A stretch of DNA of 22,743 nucleotides, taken from assembly GCA_933226995.1 (NCBI GenBank), contig CAKOFP010000059.1:1-22743 (forward strand), in the 5' to 3' direction. Below the pieces are notes generated by a model. The model was not told where the DNA came from, searched no databases, and saw nothing but the letters and a program-made list of their open reading frames with translations. This document shows, piece by piece, positions 1 to 7,511 of this stretch; the stretch's first letter is position 1; each line of letters opens with the position of its first letter. The stretch comes from Candidatus Nitrosopolaris rasttigaisensis (GTDB taxonomy: Archaea > Thermoproteota > Nitrososphaeria > Nitrososphaerales > Nitrososphaeraceae). The position numbers were made by a program, and so were the translations under genes.

Positions 1-301
1 AAAAAATTTATATTTTTAAGATAACTCAGATTAAGAGACTGAATCTGTATCTTAACGAGGCCGGAACCATTCTGATAAAATTCTAGAACGACTCTACCAA
101 ACTTCCTGAATATCATTTTTAAGTGCTCCCTCCCTTTACTATTGACAATATAGTAGTACTCGGCAATGAAGCCTGCAATTGACCCAATGTTTGAGAATTC
201 GATCTTTTGAGGAAGTAAAAAAAGCAACTACATACCTGTGCAGTCCCTGTTTATTTTATTTCGGTCCCCAGAATATTGTTTGGTATCTCCTTACTTATTT
301 A

Positions 302-1180
302 CTATACTTCTAATAACTTGCTTTCATCAAAAGATTTTGAATTATACCAGTAGTATCTAAAACAATCTAGGCACCATTCATGAAATAATGGGTCGTCACT
401 ATAGAATACTGAATTCATATCTGTCTCTTCTTGTCCTTTCGCTGTGGGGAACATAACAGTTGCTTGCTTTTCATTTAAGACTATTGCTACCTGTATTCTA
501 TCAACCATCCTTCTTTCTACTATCCCTTTTTTTATGAATTCATGGAAGCCAGCGTTTTTCAAAAGTTCAGTTCGCTTCTTTGGGACCATAGCTTTTTGAG
601 GTAGAATATAATTAAATTTGATACCACCATGTTCTTTTATTTTTGGGATTACTGCTTCAATCAAATCTAGTGGGATTTGTGGTAACATTCCGTATATGTA
701 CTCGGTGGATTCTCTGTAAATATGCTGTTTCCATAGCTCAATAACAGCTACTACTCCTGAAATAAACTCGCAGTTATTCAAGGCCCCGATTCTCTGGATG
801 AATTTCATTGGAGTTTCTTTTCCGAAGGTATGAGTTGAAAAGTATTCTTTATTTCTTGACAAAAAATCAAAAGTTGCAATCTGATTTATGATGGCGTCTC
901 CGAAAGTTGTTAAGGAAAATATTCCCGTGGAATCTTTTTCGATCAACCCAGCATCCATTAATCTGTTAAGATTTCTATGAACTTCTTGCATAGTAACATT
1001 AAGATGCTTTGCAAGTTTTGAAAGGTTGTAAACTCCGGTTTCCGATTTCTGCTTCCTATTTAGTTTAAACAGTATAGATAGCCTTTGATCACTAGCTAGC
1101 TCAAAGAAGATCCGTTGTGTACTTTCAATGTAGCGACTACTGCTCCTCGAGTTTGTTAAATTAGCCTCATCTGAATGCAT
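302..1180 (-). CDS. FilR1-like winged-helix transcriptional regulator
   Basis: Predicted cytoplasmic DNA-binding regulator of 292 residues. Residues about 25-95 form an ArsR-like winged helix: the 'LSKLAKHLNVTMQEVHRNLN' stretch (53-72) is the helix-turn-helix, followed by 'LMDAGLIEKDSTGIFSLT' as recognition-helix end and wing. Residues about 130-260 resemble the FilR1 middle domain (the former DUF1724) of archaeal methanogenesis-type regulators, ending in the typical 'DDPLFHEWCLDCFRYYW' (262-278). The product is full length for this archaeal family, which is expanded in Nitrososphaeria; individual targets are unknown. The start is the only Met before the DNA-binding domain. A TATA-like stretch (about 1189-1196) is only some 12 bases from that ATG, so the promoter is unresolved. 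It stands alone with no co-directional partner. Family assignment is from recognition of the sequence pattern. Confidence 0.75.
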   Translation of the reverse strand: MHSDEANLTNSRSSSRYIESTQRIFFELASDQRLSILFKLNRKQKSETGVYNLSKLAKHLNVTMQEVHRNLNRLMDAGLIEKDSTGIFSLTTFGDAIINQIATFDFLSRNKEYFSTHTFGKETPMKFIQRIGALNNCEFISGVVAVIELWKQHIYRESTEYIYGMLPQIPLDLIEAVIPKIKEHGGIKFNYILPQKAMVPKKRTELLKNAGFHEFIKKGIVERRMVDRIQVAIVLNEKQATVMFPTAKGQEETDMNSVFYSDDPLFHEWCLDCFRYYWYNSKSFDESKLLEV

Positions 1181-1812
1181 GTATACCTATATTTATCCTA
1201 CTTTGTGAAATTCTTTTCTATTCTAAATCATTCTTGTTCTCAGATTCTGAGCCATCAGCAATAATAGAAGAATAAAAAGTTACTATTGGCAGTCAATAAC
1301 GTGTAATACTAGGACTCACATCGTGGTATGCTAACTACTACAAAATATTTGAACGTGGACCATCATAGCCAGGGTTAACATAGCAGAACGCTCTTTTCAC
1401 GGATATGGTTGTCATAGATTCCATAACATAAGGACTCCCTGCAGAAACTCATATCCCTTCTCTTTAAACTGTATCAACCCACGAAGCAAGTACTTTGTTA
1501 ATGTATTTAATGCAGATAATGGATCTTCTAACTTCAGAAGAAGAAAAAATAGATAGTCAAACAAGACAGGATGGACTAGATATTCCATTTTTGTCTTAGC
1601 GTCTTATCGGTAGAAAAAAGCCACGCAACTTAAAATACAAAGCGAAATAGAGAGCAAGAAAGAAGATAGCGAAATATCACGATATGAGAGACAACAAAAT
1701 CTAGTATTTGTTGCTAGTCTCTTTGGAGCATAGGCAGTCCCGCGACTCTTTTGTGCACGTAGTCGACTCTATATGTTCAAAAATGTAAATACGTGGACAT
1801 AATAGTCATCAC
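1181..1812. other. 632-base gap with coding debris, no gene called
   Basis: No RNA gene or convincing CDS is seen. Two short plus-strand frames look protein-like but are not callable. One runs from ATG 1501 (alternatives 1510, 1519) to the stop at 1597-1599 and gives an acidic peptide of at most 32 residues ('LLTSEEEKIDSQTRQDGLDI'). The other is open from about 1614 to 1731, rich in Lys/Glu and ending in 'RQQNLVFVASLFGA', but has no start codon. Both may be remnants of decayed genes. Confidence 0.3.
1785..1791 (+). promoter_or_regulatory. TATA-like element of the 94-aa membrane protein gene
   Basis: The sequence gtaaata is centred 25 bases before the ATG at 1813. This is the spacing expected for a leaderless archaeal transcript whose first base is at or next to the start codon. 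No Shine-Dalgarno sequence lies in between. Confidence 0.45.
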
Positions 1813-2097
1813 ATGAATGAAATGAAAGTAGTTGGTTTGGGATTAGTCGTGCTAGGCGTTTCTGTTGTGCTCTACTACTTCACCGACATAATACCTAAAC
1901 AAATAGAGAGCAGGGAGATGGATATTATTATATCGTTGGGTATTGGGTTGTTGATATTGATCGTAGGTAAAAGGCAAAACCATTATCTTGATGAAATAAT
2001 TCAAACACAACATGAAATGACTCAAGAAATACACAAAATGATCAAAGAGGAGATGAAATTAATCAACGAAATGAACCGAGACAGTAAGAACAGCTGA
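1813..2097 (+). CDS. Small membrane protein with two helices and a coiled-coil tail
   Basis: Hypothetical 94-residue protein. Residues about 5-27 ('VVGLGLVVLGVSVVLYYF') and 38-53 ('IIISLGIGLLILIVG') form two membrane-spanning segments joined by a short charged turn. Residues about 56-92 are a polar, heptad-like Glu/Lys/Met-rich helix ('QTQHEMTQEIHKMIKEEMK') that probably makes a coiled coil in the cytoplasm. Small proteins of this architecture are frequent in ammonia-oxidising archaea, mostly without a known role. The ATG at 1813 is chosen because a TATA-like element lies 25 bases upstream; an in-frame ATG also exists at 1822. It could be an accessory subunit or adaptor, but nothing in the neighbourhood points to a partner. 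Confidence 0.65.
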   Translation: MNEMKVVGLGLVVLGVSVVLYYFTDIIPKQIESREMDIIISLGIGLLILIVGKRQNHYLDEIIQTQHEMTQEIHKMIKEEMKLINEMNRDSKNS

Positions 2098-2950
2098 ATT
2101 GTCTTTGCTACAAATTTCATAAATGTCTCCAATTCATCCTATATCCTGGAACAACGGCGTCAGACAAATATTATTCATATTAGTATCTGCTTCGTCAAAA
2201 AAATAGAGGTATCGCTATAGGCCAAACAAAATCAGGTAGAGGTGCGGCTATTATCTTTATCTTCTTCGAGGAGGTAGATACTGTGCTAATGGCCGTTGTC
2301 TTGGCAGGCGAGGTTATCAAACCCGTGTCCCCATCACACATACCGAATTCAATCATCCCTTGGACTTCATAATTCGCATCCAAAAATCAATATTATCTCC
2401 TCTCTAGAACGGTATTAATTGATTGTGCAATGACATATCTCAATCAGTACTTTGAATAATAAAAAGTATTAGAATCGAAATATGATGATAACAATCCTAA
2501 GTGAACTATACTATAATAACAAAGATGATTGACAATATGATTTTGACAACGGTAGCATGTTATTGTTCACAGCTATGTTGATGTGGCTACATTAGGCAAT
2601 TCTTACAATGCAATAAATGCATCAAGTTTCACAAAAAGGAGTTCTACTTATTGCGAAGGTGATGTATGCCACTCGTTAATATGTATCAACGAAAAGTGCC
2701 AAAGATCAGTTTCAGCTTTAAACTCGACTCAGCAATTGTTAAATTCGACTAAACCTTAAGGAGATTATAAGGGCAATTTGCAATTGCAAAGACAAATCTT
2801 TGGTCGTGTTTAATACGATTGCTTTAGCATCCGGGAATACTGATGTTTTAACAACAAGATTAACTGTCATACGAAATCCCTAATACGATGTTCTGATATG
2901 GCGAGGTGTATTCATAATCTGCATCTAAACTTTCGTGAGGAAGAACACTG
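2098..2950. other. Long gap; antiparallel open frames at 2195-2383, otherwise nothing
   Basis: About 850 bases without a supported gene. Between about 2195 and 2389 both strands stay open. On the minus strand a TTG at 2383 could start a 62-residue peptide. On the plus strand a start-less frame ends at a TAA just past 2370. Neither has a recognisable domain or a good promoter, so at most one is a decayed gene. From 2390 to 2950 I see only AT-rich sequence with stops in all frames, no RNA-like fold and no repeat. Confidence 0.3.
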
Positions 2951-2957
2951 ATATATA
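2951..2957 (+). promoter_or_regulatory. TATA element of the pterin dehydratase gene; decides the start
   Basis: The sequence atatata sits 33-42 bases before the ATG at 2993, which places transcription initiation near 2980. The upstream in-frame ATG at 2960 would then not be on the mRNA, so 2993 is the more likely start. Confidence 0.5.
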
Positions 2958-2992
2958 GTATGCACGTACTCTTACTTAGTGGCTATACGATA

Positions 2993-3292
2993 ATGTCAGA
3001 CACTGAGTATCGTAAACTATCAGAAGCAGAGATTAAGAATGAACTCGGCAAATTAGATGGATGGAAGGCGGTGAGCGGTAAGCTAAGCCGGACTTTGCAA
3101 TTTGAGAACTTCATTCAAGCGTTTAGTTTCATGACCAAAGTCGCCTTGGAAGCCGAGAAAATGAATCATCATCCGGAGTGGTTTAACGTTTACAACCGGC
3201 TCGATATTAACCTAGTAACACATGATTTAAACGGCATAAGTACGTATGATATCAAACTGGCACGCACTATTAACCAGCTATATTTACGATAG
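2993..3292 (+). CDS. Pterin-4a-carbinolamine dehydratase (PCD/DCoH family)
   Basis: Cytosolic enzyme of 99 residues that dehydrates 4a-hydroxytetrahydropterin to the quinonoid dihydropterin during pterin recycling. The signature is 'MNHHPEWFNVYNRLDINLVT' with His59 and His60 followed by Pro61, and the later 'THDLNGIS' carrying the third His (77). These are the active-site residues of the family, and the length matches the usual 95-105 residues. No aromatic amino-acid hydroxylase lies beside it. Stand-alone PCDs are common in Nitrososphaeria, where the role may be in tetrahydropterin or molybdopterin-related metabolism (inference). An alternative ATG at 2960 would add 11 hydrophobic residues absent from the family and lies too close to the TATA element, so 2993 is preferred. 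Confidence 0.9.
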   Translation: MSDTEYRKLSEAEIKNELGKLDGWKAVSGKLSRTLQFENFIQAFSFMTKVALEAEKMNHHPEWFNVYNRLDINLVTHDLNGISTYDIKLARTINQLYLR

Positions 3293-3359
3293 ATATCACT
3301 GAACCATTATTTTTGGTACCAGACCCGGAAACAAGTCATCATGGCATGATTTTAACTAA

Positions 3360-3527
3360 TCATTAATTGGATTTGGTCACGTTCTGATTGATGTTGGTTT
3401 GCTCAACTCAGCTGATGTTGAAATTAAAAATACGAACCAAGGGAAAGTGGCAGCACCATTTCAATATAGCGACATTCAGATCCACCGCCAACAACAAGAA
3501 GGACCTTTGCCGATGCCATCAATATGA
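3360..3527 (+). pseudogene. Open frame without a start, possible gene remnant
   Basis: After a TAA at 3357-3359 the frame is open for 55 codons to TGA 3525-3527 and reads like protein ('GFGHVLIDVGLLNSADVEI', 'GKVAAPFQYSDIQI'), but it has no ATG or GTG near its beginning. Just upstream another frame (about 3300-3363) is also protein-like ('EPLFLVPDPETSHHGMILTN'), so a frameshift could join them. I do not recognise the family. It is listed as a possible decayed gene only. Confidence 0.22.
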
Positions 3528-3702
3528 CGGATTATAGTTGGTGAGAGTAGGTATGGTGTGTATAGGAAATCCTATCGCGGAAAAGAATGGCCGTCATAGT
3601 CGGGGCAAGCTACCGATCATGAGAGACAGAACGAAAAAATAGAAATATTCTATTTCCGATTCTGTTTTAGTGTATGTACATTAGTGGGTTTTGACAGTTC
3701 TC

Positions 3703-3834
3703 TCATATTACTCGATGTTGATAGTCATATATTGACATAGGAGATACAACTCTTAACGCCTGATAATTTACATCAACTGCCGTGATAAAGCAAACCTCAA
3801 CATCATTATCTATATTCCTCATCTCTTCATAGTT
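3703..3834 (-). pseudogene. Remnant of a CheY-like response regulator
   Basis: The minus-strand frame ending at TGA 3703-3705 reads 'NYEEMRNIDNDVEVCFITAV' and then 'DVNYQALRVVSP'. This is the alpha3-beta4-alpha4 part of archaeal receiver domains (LYxEMRxID..VxVCFxTAxxVNYxALR). The phosphoacceptor part lies upstream out of frame: around 3850-3890 the minus strand gives 'DRIV' stop 'FLDF', matching the beta3 'D.V.LLD' region but broken by stops and missing the 'MPxMNG' loop. Downstream the beta5 'KP' motif is lost. The gene is therefore dead. A second response-regulator fragment at the window end has the same style, so the genome carries a family of such regulators. Confidence 0.5.
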
Positions 3835-4044
3835 GCTTCAAATGAAATTGAAGTCTAAGAATTAGACTATTCTGTCATCGCTGTTGAGATACTGGATATG
3901 ATAACAAAGAAAAAAAGACCCTCAAATAGATAATGGCTGAAGATTCTATTACCCATTCTTATTGCGGATAGGACCGGCTGTTCCTGGTCCTATAATTACA
4001 TGCTTTTGAAAAAATAATTTAAAGCGTAAGTTTTTTTAATCTTT

Positions 4045-4206
4045 CTAGCCTATTACAGAACCAGCTAAATATAGGCCGATAATTTGGCCATGAACTGGTT
4101 TGTGCCTGTGGTTTGTCTGTCTAAGTAACTGAGAAATCGGCTTAATAACTCAAATAGCGATTCTGTTCATATCTGCCGCGATCTGGTTTACGATTGGTCT
4201 CTGCAA
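4045..4206 (-). pseudogene. Small gene interrupted by one in-frame TGA
   Basis: One minus-strand frame runs from TTG 4206 to TAG 4045-4047 with a single internal TGA at 4150-4152. The first part reads 'QRPIVNQIAADMNRIAI'. The second reads 'VIKPISQLLRQTNHRHKPVH' and ends in a short hydrophobic 'GQIIGLYLAGSVIG'. Codon use on both sides of the stop is alike, so the simplest reading is one small basic protein with a C-terminal hydrophobic patch, disrupted by a nonsense mutation. The tatata element at 4222-4230 is near-symmetric and could serve this strand. Function is unknown. Confidence 0.3.
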
Positions 4207-4291
4207 ATAATTTCCACGAATTTTTATATACCTTTATCTCCCGACAATATCATTTTAGTAAAGCAATATACTGTGACAATAGGGTAGTAAT

Positions 4292-4299
4292 TTTTATTA
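4292..4299 (+). promoter_or_regulatory. TATA-like element of the SDR gene
   Basis: The sequence ttttatta is centred about 34 bases before the GTG at 4330, which would put the RNA 5' end within a few bases of the start codon. A stronger-looking tttttatata at 4221-4230 lies about 100 bases upstream and would give a leader of about 75 bases; the sequence alone does not decide between them. Confidence 0.35.
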
Positions 4300-4329
4300 C
4301 ACTCTAACATCTGCTGTGATAGTAGTAAT

Positions 4330-5112
4330 GTGATACAAACCCCTAAGTTACTTGCAGATAAAGTAGCGGTAGTTACCGGATCTACTAAAGGTATTGGTTT
4401 TTCAATATCAAAAGAGTTTGCAGAAAATAATGGTGCAACTGTTATTGTTTGCTCTAGAAATGAGGAGCAAGCAGATCGTGCAATAAAACAGATCAATGGT
4501 AAAGTATTTGCCGCAGCGCTCGACGTAACAGATAACTCTAGCGTACAAAAATTCATGCAGCAAATTTTATCTGTCCATGATAGAATTGATATTCTGGTAA
4601 ATAATGCAGGTTATCCTTTTGACAGAGAAATTTGGTATAAAAGGTTTCATGAAGTTACAGATGAAGAGCAAGAGAAAATCATAGAAGTAGATCTTAAGGG
4701 TTCTATACGCTTATCCAAGGCAGTTATTGGTTCTATGCTTAAGAATGTTCTCAACAGAAATGGTGGGGTGATAATAAACATCTCTTCAACTCCCGCAATA
4801 GCGGGGCATACAGAAGGTTCTCCGTACACCATAGCTAAAGCTGGGAACATAGCACTGACAAAATGTATTGCAATGGAATATGGCAGCAGCAACATTCGAG
4901 CCTATACTTTGGCTCTCGGCAATATAGCAACGTTGGCAACATGTGGCTCAATGACTGAATATGATAGAGCTAAGGCCGCTGCTGAACCATCAATGAAAAG
5001 ATGGGGTAAGCCTGAAGAAGTAGCCAAAGTTGCTGCATGCGTGGCAAGTGATAATTTCTCTTTTGCTACAGGAAATACCATTATAATAGATGGAGGAACT
5101 GTATTGAGATAG
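4330..5112 (+). CDS. Short-chain dehydrogenase/reductase (classical SDR)
   Basis: Cytosolic NAD(P)-dependent oxidoreductase of 260 residues, the usual length for classical SDRs. The Rossmann cofactor motif TGxxxGIG is 'TGSTKGIG' (16-23) and is followed by 'CSRNEE' (41-46). An Arg after the second beta strand suggests NADP(H) preference (inference). The structural 'NNAG' is at 91-94. The catalytic Ser is 152 or 153, with Tyr166 and Lys170 in 'SPYTIAKAG'. The C-terminal 'IDGGTVLR' is typical of FabG-like members. The start is GTG 4330; the overlapping ATG at 4328 is followed at once by TGA. All catalytic residues are present, so the enzyme should be active. The substrate cannot be told: 3-oxoacyl reductase-like and sugar or alcohol dehydrogenase roles are all possible. 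No fatty-acid or PHA gene is adjacent. Confidence 0.88.
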   Translation: MIQTPKLLADKVAVVTGSTKGIGFSISKEFAENNGATVIVCSRNEEQADRAIKQINGKVFAAALDVTDNSSVQKFMQQILSVHDRIDILVNNAGYPFDREIWYKRFHEVTDEEQEKIIEVDLKGSIRLSKAVIGSMLKNVLNRNGGVIINISSTPAIAGHTEGSPYTIAKAGNIALTKCIAMEYGSSNIRAYTLALGNIATLATCGSMTEYDRAKAAAEPSMKRWGKPEEVAKVAACVASDNFSFATGNTIIIDGGTVLR

Positions 5113-5220
5113 CACCTACAAGAACTCCCACTGAGCGTCAATGTCTGAATATTCATAGAATGCATTGTAAATCAAAGTAGACTGAAACATGAAAAGTGAT
5201 GATGCTAAGAACTAAATCTT

Positions 5221-5892
5221 TTACTGCTTTCTAAGCATCTTCTTTATTGGCATAATTAGTGATTCTATACGCTTTTCTATGCCCACAAAAATAAGAGACA
5301 CTCCAACTCCCAATAAAATACCGCCTATTACATCCAATGGAAAATGACCACCAACATATATTCTGGATAGACAAACAAGAGCTGCTTCTATAGCCAAAAT
5401 CGCAGATACCGCAAGTTTCCTAGGAGTATCTCTAAATAACATTAAAGCTACAGCTGCACCTGCTGATACTATCATCGCGTGACCAGAAGGAAAAGCATAC
5501 TCTCGATCCGGTGCTATTAAAAAATCTGATTGTGGGATTACCGGTCTAGGTCTTGCAACAATATCTTTTGCTAATACACCAAGTGGTACAAGAACAAGCA
5601 TTGATATTGCAATAACTACTGCAGTCTTTTTCCCTGTCCAACCGCCTAAAACAAATAAAAGTATTATTGCAATAGGCCAGAATATTTCTCTTCCAAATTG
5701 GGTAAGCCAGATCATTATTTGATTAAAGGCGGGGTAATGCGAGTTGTTAATGTCCAAAAAAGCTAAAGAATCCACCTTACTAAGCGGGGAACTATTAGTA
5801 CCATTATTAAAACCGACTTTTGGGGAGACTAATATGGCAATTACTATGAATAGAGCAAGAATAACAATAGAAGCTCCAAAGTATTTATTCAC
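5221..5892 (-). CDS. PAP2-superfamily membrane phosphatase
   Basis: Integral membrane phosphatase of 223 residues with about six helices, likely acting on lipid phosphates such as undecaprenyl/dolichyl-type pyrophosphate or phosphatidate analogues on the outer face. All three signature motifs are present: KxxxxxxRP as 'KDIVARPRP' (109-117), 'PSGH' (135-138) and SRxxxxxHxxxD as 'SRIYVGGHFPLD' (176-187). The second and third His (138 and 183) are the general acid/base and nucleophile of the family. Residues about 5-22 are the first membrane segment or signal anchor, followed by an outside loop rich in Asn/Ser. The start is GTG 5892, supported by a TATA element centred about 29 bases upstream. 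The exact substrate is not readable from the sequence. Confidence 0.9.
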   Translation of the reverse strand: MNKYFGASIVILALFIVIAILVSPKVGFNNGTNSSPLSKVDSLAFLDINNSHYPAFNQIMIWLTQFGREIFWPIAIILLFVLGGWTGKKTAVVIAISMLVLVPLGVLAKDIVARPRPVIPQSDFLIAPDREYAFPSGHAMIVSAGAAVALMLFRDTPRKLAVSAILAIEAALVCLSRIYVGGHFPLDVIGGILLGVGVSLIFVGIEKRIESLIMPIKKMLRKQ

Positions 5893-5916
5893 TGTTGTAT
5901 ATTCGTCTAACTAGTA

Positions 5917-5925
5917 CTTATAAAG
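5917..5925 (-). promoter_or_regulatory. TATA element of the PAP2 gene
   Basis: Read on the minus strand, tttataag lies about 25-33 bases before the GTG at 5892, so the transcript is probably leaderless. This supports the GTG as the real start. Confidence 0.5.
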
Positions 5926-6111
5926 CATACCTCTCTATGGCTTGTTCTACTGAGAAAAAGGTACTGATGATCGCGGTTATCTGATAAGTGCAAGTATCCC
6001 TCAAATGCAATGCTATGAACCAGATGTTGTCTCGGCAACTGTTGAAATCGTTTAATTAATACCAGCGGAAAAACTCTTTTATTAGTTATGTCTTCTCAAT
6101 AGTAGATACAA

Positions 6112-6252
6112 TTGCCCTTCAAATGCAAGACGTGCGGTTTGCAGTTTGATGAGAAGAGACGTCTTGAGATCCACAAGCAAGTACATGGTCGGAAATCCAA
6201 GGTAAGCGAATACGGTAGCCCAGAATTTAGTCAGGATAGATTGAGAGGATGA
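6112..6252 (+). CDS. 46-aa single C2H2 zinc-finger protein
   Basis: Very small protein starting with TTG. It reads 'PFKCKTCGLQFDEKRRLEIH' (residues 2-21) and then 'KQVHGRKSK'. Cys5, Cys8, His21 and His25 follow the classical C-x2-C-x12-H-x3-H spacing exactly, with the conserved Phe12 and Leu18 of the hydrophobic core. A basic 'GRKSK' follows the finger. In frame, a TAG at 6103-6105 precedes the TTG, so no longer N-terminus is possible. A tttta-type TATA-like element at about 6077-6083 places the RNA start near 6110, consistent with a leaderless TTG. Single-finger C2H2 microproteins are known in archaea and are presumed DNA- or protein-binding regulators. A broken relative lies at 19725-19839. 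Confidence 0.75.
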   Translation: MPFKCKTCGLQFDEKRRLEIHKQVHGRKSKVSEYGSPEFSQDRLRG

Positions 6253-6993
6253 TTTGATTCAACTCCTAACCAACAACCGACCAACCACAGCCTAGAGACT
6301 CACTTTAAATTGATAAGTTATCTATTAGTTCTCCAGGATAATTGCGCGCGTATATGTCTTCATAAGATCCGACGGTTTCAAATTATCCCCATTGTGCTAA
6401 TTCAGGTTCTTTTCCGATGCAGCAGTTGTATCGTAGCATGATTTATACTAGCTAGTTCTGAATCTTGAGAAATTATATTTATTTTTTCGTCTCGCGAATT
6501 GTGCGGCTGATGGGCCAAAATAAATCGGTAAACACGTATAAAGAAATCAACAAAAACAAGAGTCAGTCAAAAGTCCGTACAAGAGATCACTTGATAACGT
6601 ACTGATATTTACTTCTGGGGTAGTAGCATTCCTGAATATGCCGACCCCAATTCCAATCAGATATTGCAATAATCAAATGAATTGCTATTCCAACAACGAT
6701 CACAGAAGAAGATGTTGGATAAACTCCAATTTCGTGTCATTTTCATCGACCTCTTTATTCAGAATAGAAAATATTGGAGGTATGCTACGCAATCGTAAGA
6801 CTCGCTATTCTACGTACGATGATATTCAGATATGCCCTACGCGTATTGTGTTATCCTTGTTGCCTCCCCACTGAACTATAGGACAGTTAACAACTACTTT
6901 TGTAGGGGTAATGGTTATCTCGACATAGTATACTTCTAACGACTATAATATTTAAGTTAGGTAGTAATTGTTGAGTTAGTCAGTTATTCGAAC
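6253..6993. other. Gap with weak small frames
   Basis: Apart from the tentative microgene at 6510-6605, no gene is supported. A 78-codon plus frame at 6638-6874 has an unlikely composition (clusters of Asn, Arg, Ser and Cys) and is discarded. On the minus strand, two overlapping frames between about 6600 and 6800 look more natural: 'FSILNKEVDENDTKLEFIQ', then in another frame a hydrophobic 'SSSVIVVGIAIHLIIAI'. This would fit a decayed one-helix membrane protein. None has a usable start. Confidence 0.25.
6510..6605 (+). CDS. Possible 31-aa basic microprotein
   Basis: ATG 6510 opens a 31-codon frame with a Lys/Asn/Ser-rich, strongly basic product ('MGQNKSVNTYKEINKNKSQS'). The only support besides composition is a good TATA element, attatattt at about 6472-6480, about 34 bases before the ATG, which would give a leader of about 6 bases. 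No domain is recognised. It may be chance. Confidence 0.25.
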   Translation: MGQNKSVNTYKEINKNKSQSKVRTRDHLITY

Positions 6994-7341
6994 CTAACCT
7001 GGTAATGAAAAATTAACTCTGACGGCGTACAAGCGATTGGTAGATCTGATAGCTGCATCTGTATCAGCATAAGTTGTAAGCAATACACGTTTAGCATCAG
7101 GATAAATCTCCATAGCCTCTTCAAGGAATTCCACACCTGTCATATGCGGCATTCGTTGGTCTACTAGGAATAATGCTGGCGGCTCATTTCGTAGTTTCAA
7201 TTGTTTTAGTATGTCAAGAGCAGTTGCACCTGAGTCCGAATTTAATACTCTGAAACGATCACCATATTTGTGACGTAAGTCGATCCCAACAGCCTGCAAC
7301 ACCTGAGGGTCATCATCGACGATCAATAGGACAGGCTTCAT
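6994..7341 (-). CDS. Truncated CheY-like receiver domain
   Basis: Receiver domain of 115 residues. It carries the acidic pair Asp9/Asp10 ('LLIVDDDPQVL'), the phosphoacceptor Asp61 in 'LFLVDQRMPHMTGVEFLEEA', and the switch Thr in 'VLLTTYADTDAAIRS' (86-100). It then ends with 'TNRLYAVRVNFSLPG' where relatives continue with a 'YLLKPWDPPE'-like beta5 stretch. The invariant Lys of beta5 and helix alpha5 are missing. The sequence style (TTYADTDAAIR) matches receivers fused to a thioredoxin-reductase-like flavoprotein or other output domain, so this may be the cut-off N-terminus of such a protein. It has a strong Shine-Dalgarno, AAGGAG at 7351-7356 with 9 bases to the ATG, unlike most genes here. 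Signalling competence is doubtful. Confidence 0.75.
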   Translation of the reverse strand: MKPVLLIVDDDPQVLQAVGIDLRHKYGDRFRVLNSDSGATALDILKQLKLRNEPPALFLVDQRMPHMTGVEFLEEAMEIYPDAKRVLLTTYADTDAAIRSTNRLYAVRVNFSLPG

Positions 7342-7350
7342 AAATAAAAT

Positions 7351-7356
7351 CTCCTT
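7351..7356 (-). promoter_or_regulatory. Shine-Dalgarno of the receiver gene
   Basis: AAGGAG on the minus strand, 9 bases before the ATG at 7341. It is unusual in this window, where most starts have a TATA element at leaderless distance and no ribosome binding site. This fits a transferred gene or one that was once inside an operon. Confidence 0.55.
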
Positions 7357-7511
7357 ACATATTGCTCATATTACTCATAGCTTTATTTCAAACCTTTTGA
7401 CTTTACTTATTTCCTAAATAACGAAAGACCAGTCATGTTTTTAATTTCATATGCTATTCTTCTACAAAAAAGCATCATTTTCTTTACTTGCATCAAACAG
7501 TTTACGTCTAC

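Noticed and set aside
2195..2383. 62-codon minus-strand frame with TTG start
   Set aside because: The opposite strand is equally open over the same DNA, there is no recognisable domain and no TATA element; kept only as a note in the gap entry.
4230..4556. 110-codon minus-strand frame overlapping the SDR start
   Set aside because: Antisense to the SDR Rossmann region; no motif.
6638..6874. 78-codon plus-strand frame
   Set aside because: Odd composition (Asn/Arg/Ser/Cys clusters), no motif and no promoter at the right distance.
6978..6998. ggttcgaa motif resembling a tRNA T-arm at the end of the truncated receiver gene, considered as an attachment site
   Set aside because: The stem only closes with a non-standard 8-base loop, and no acceptor, D or anticodon arm is present.
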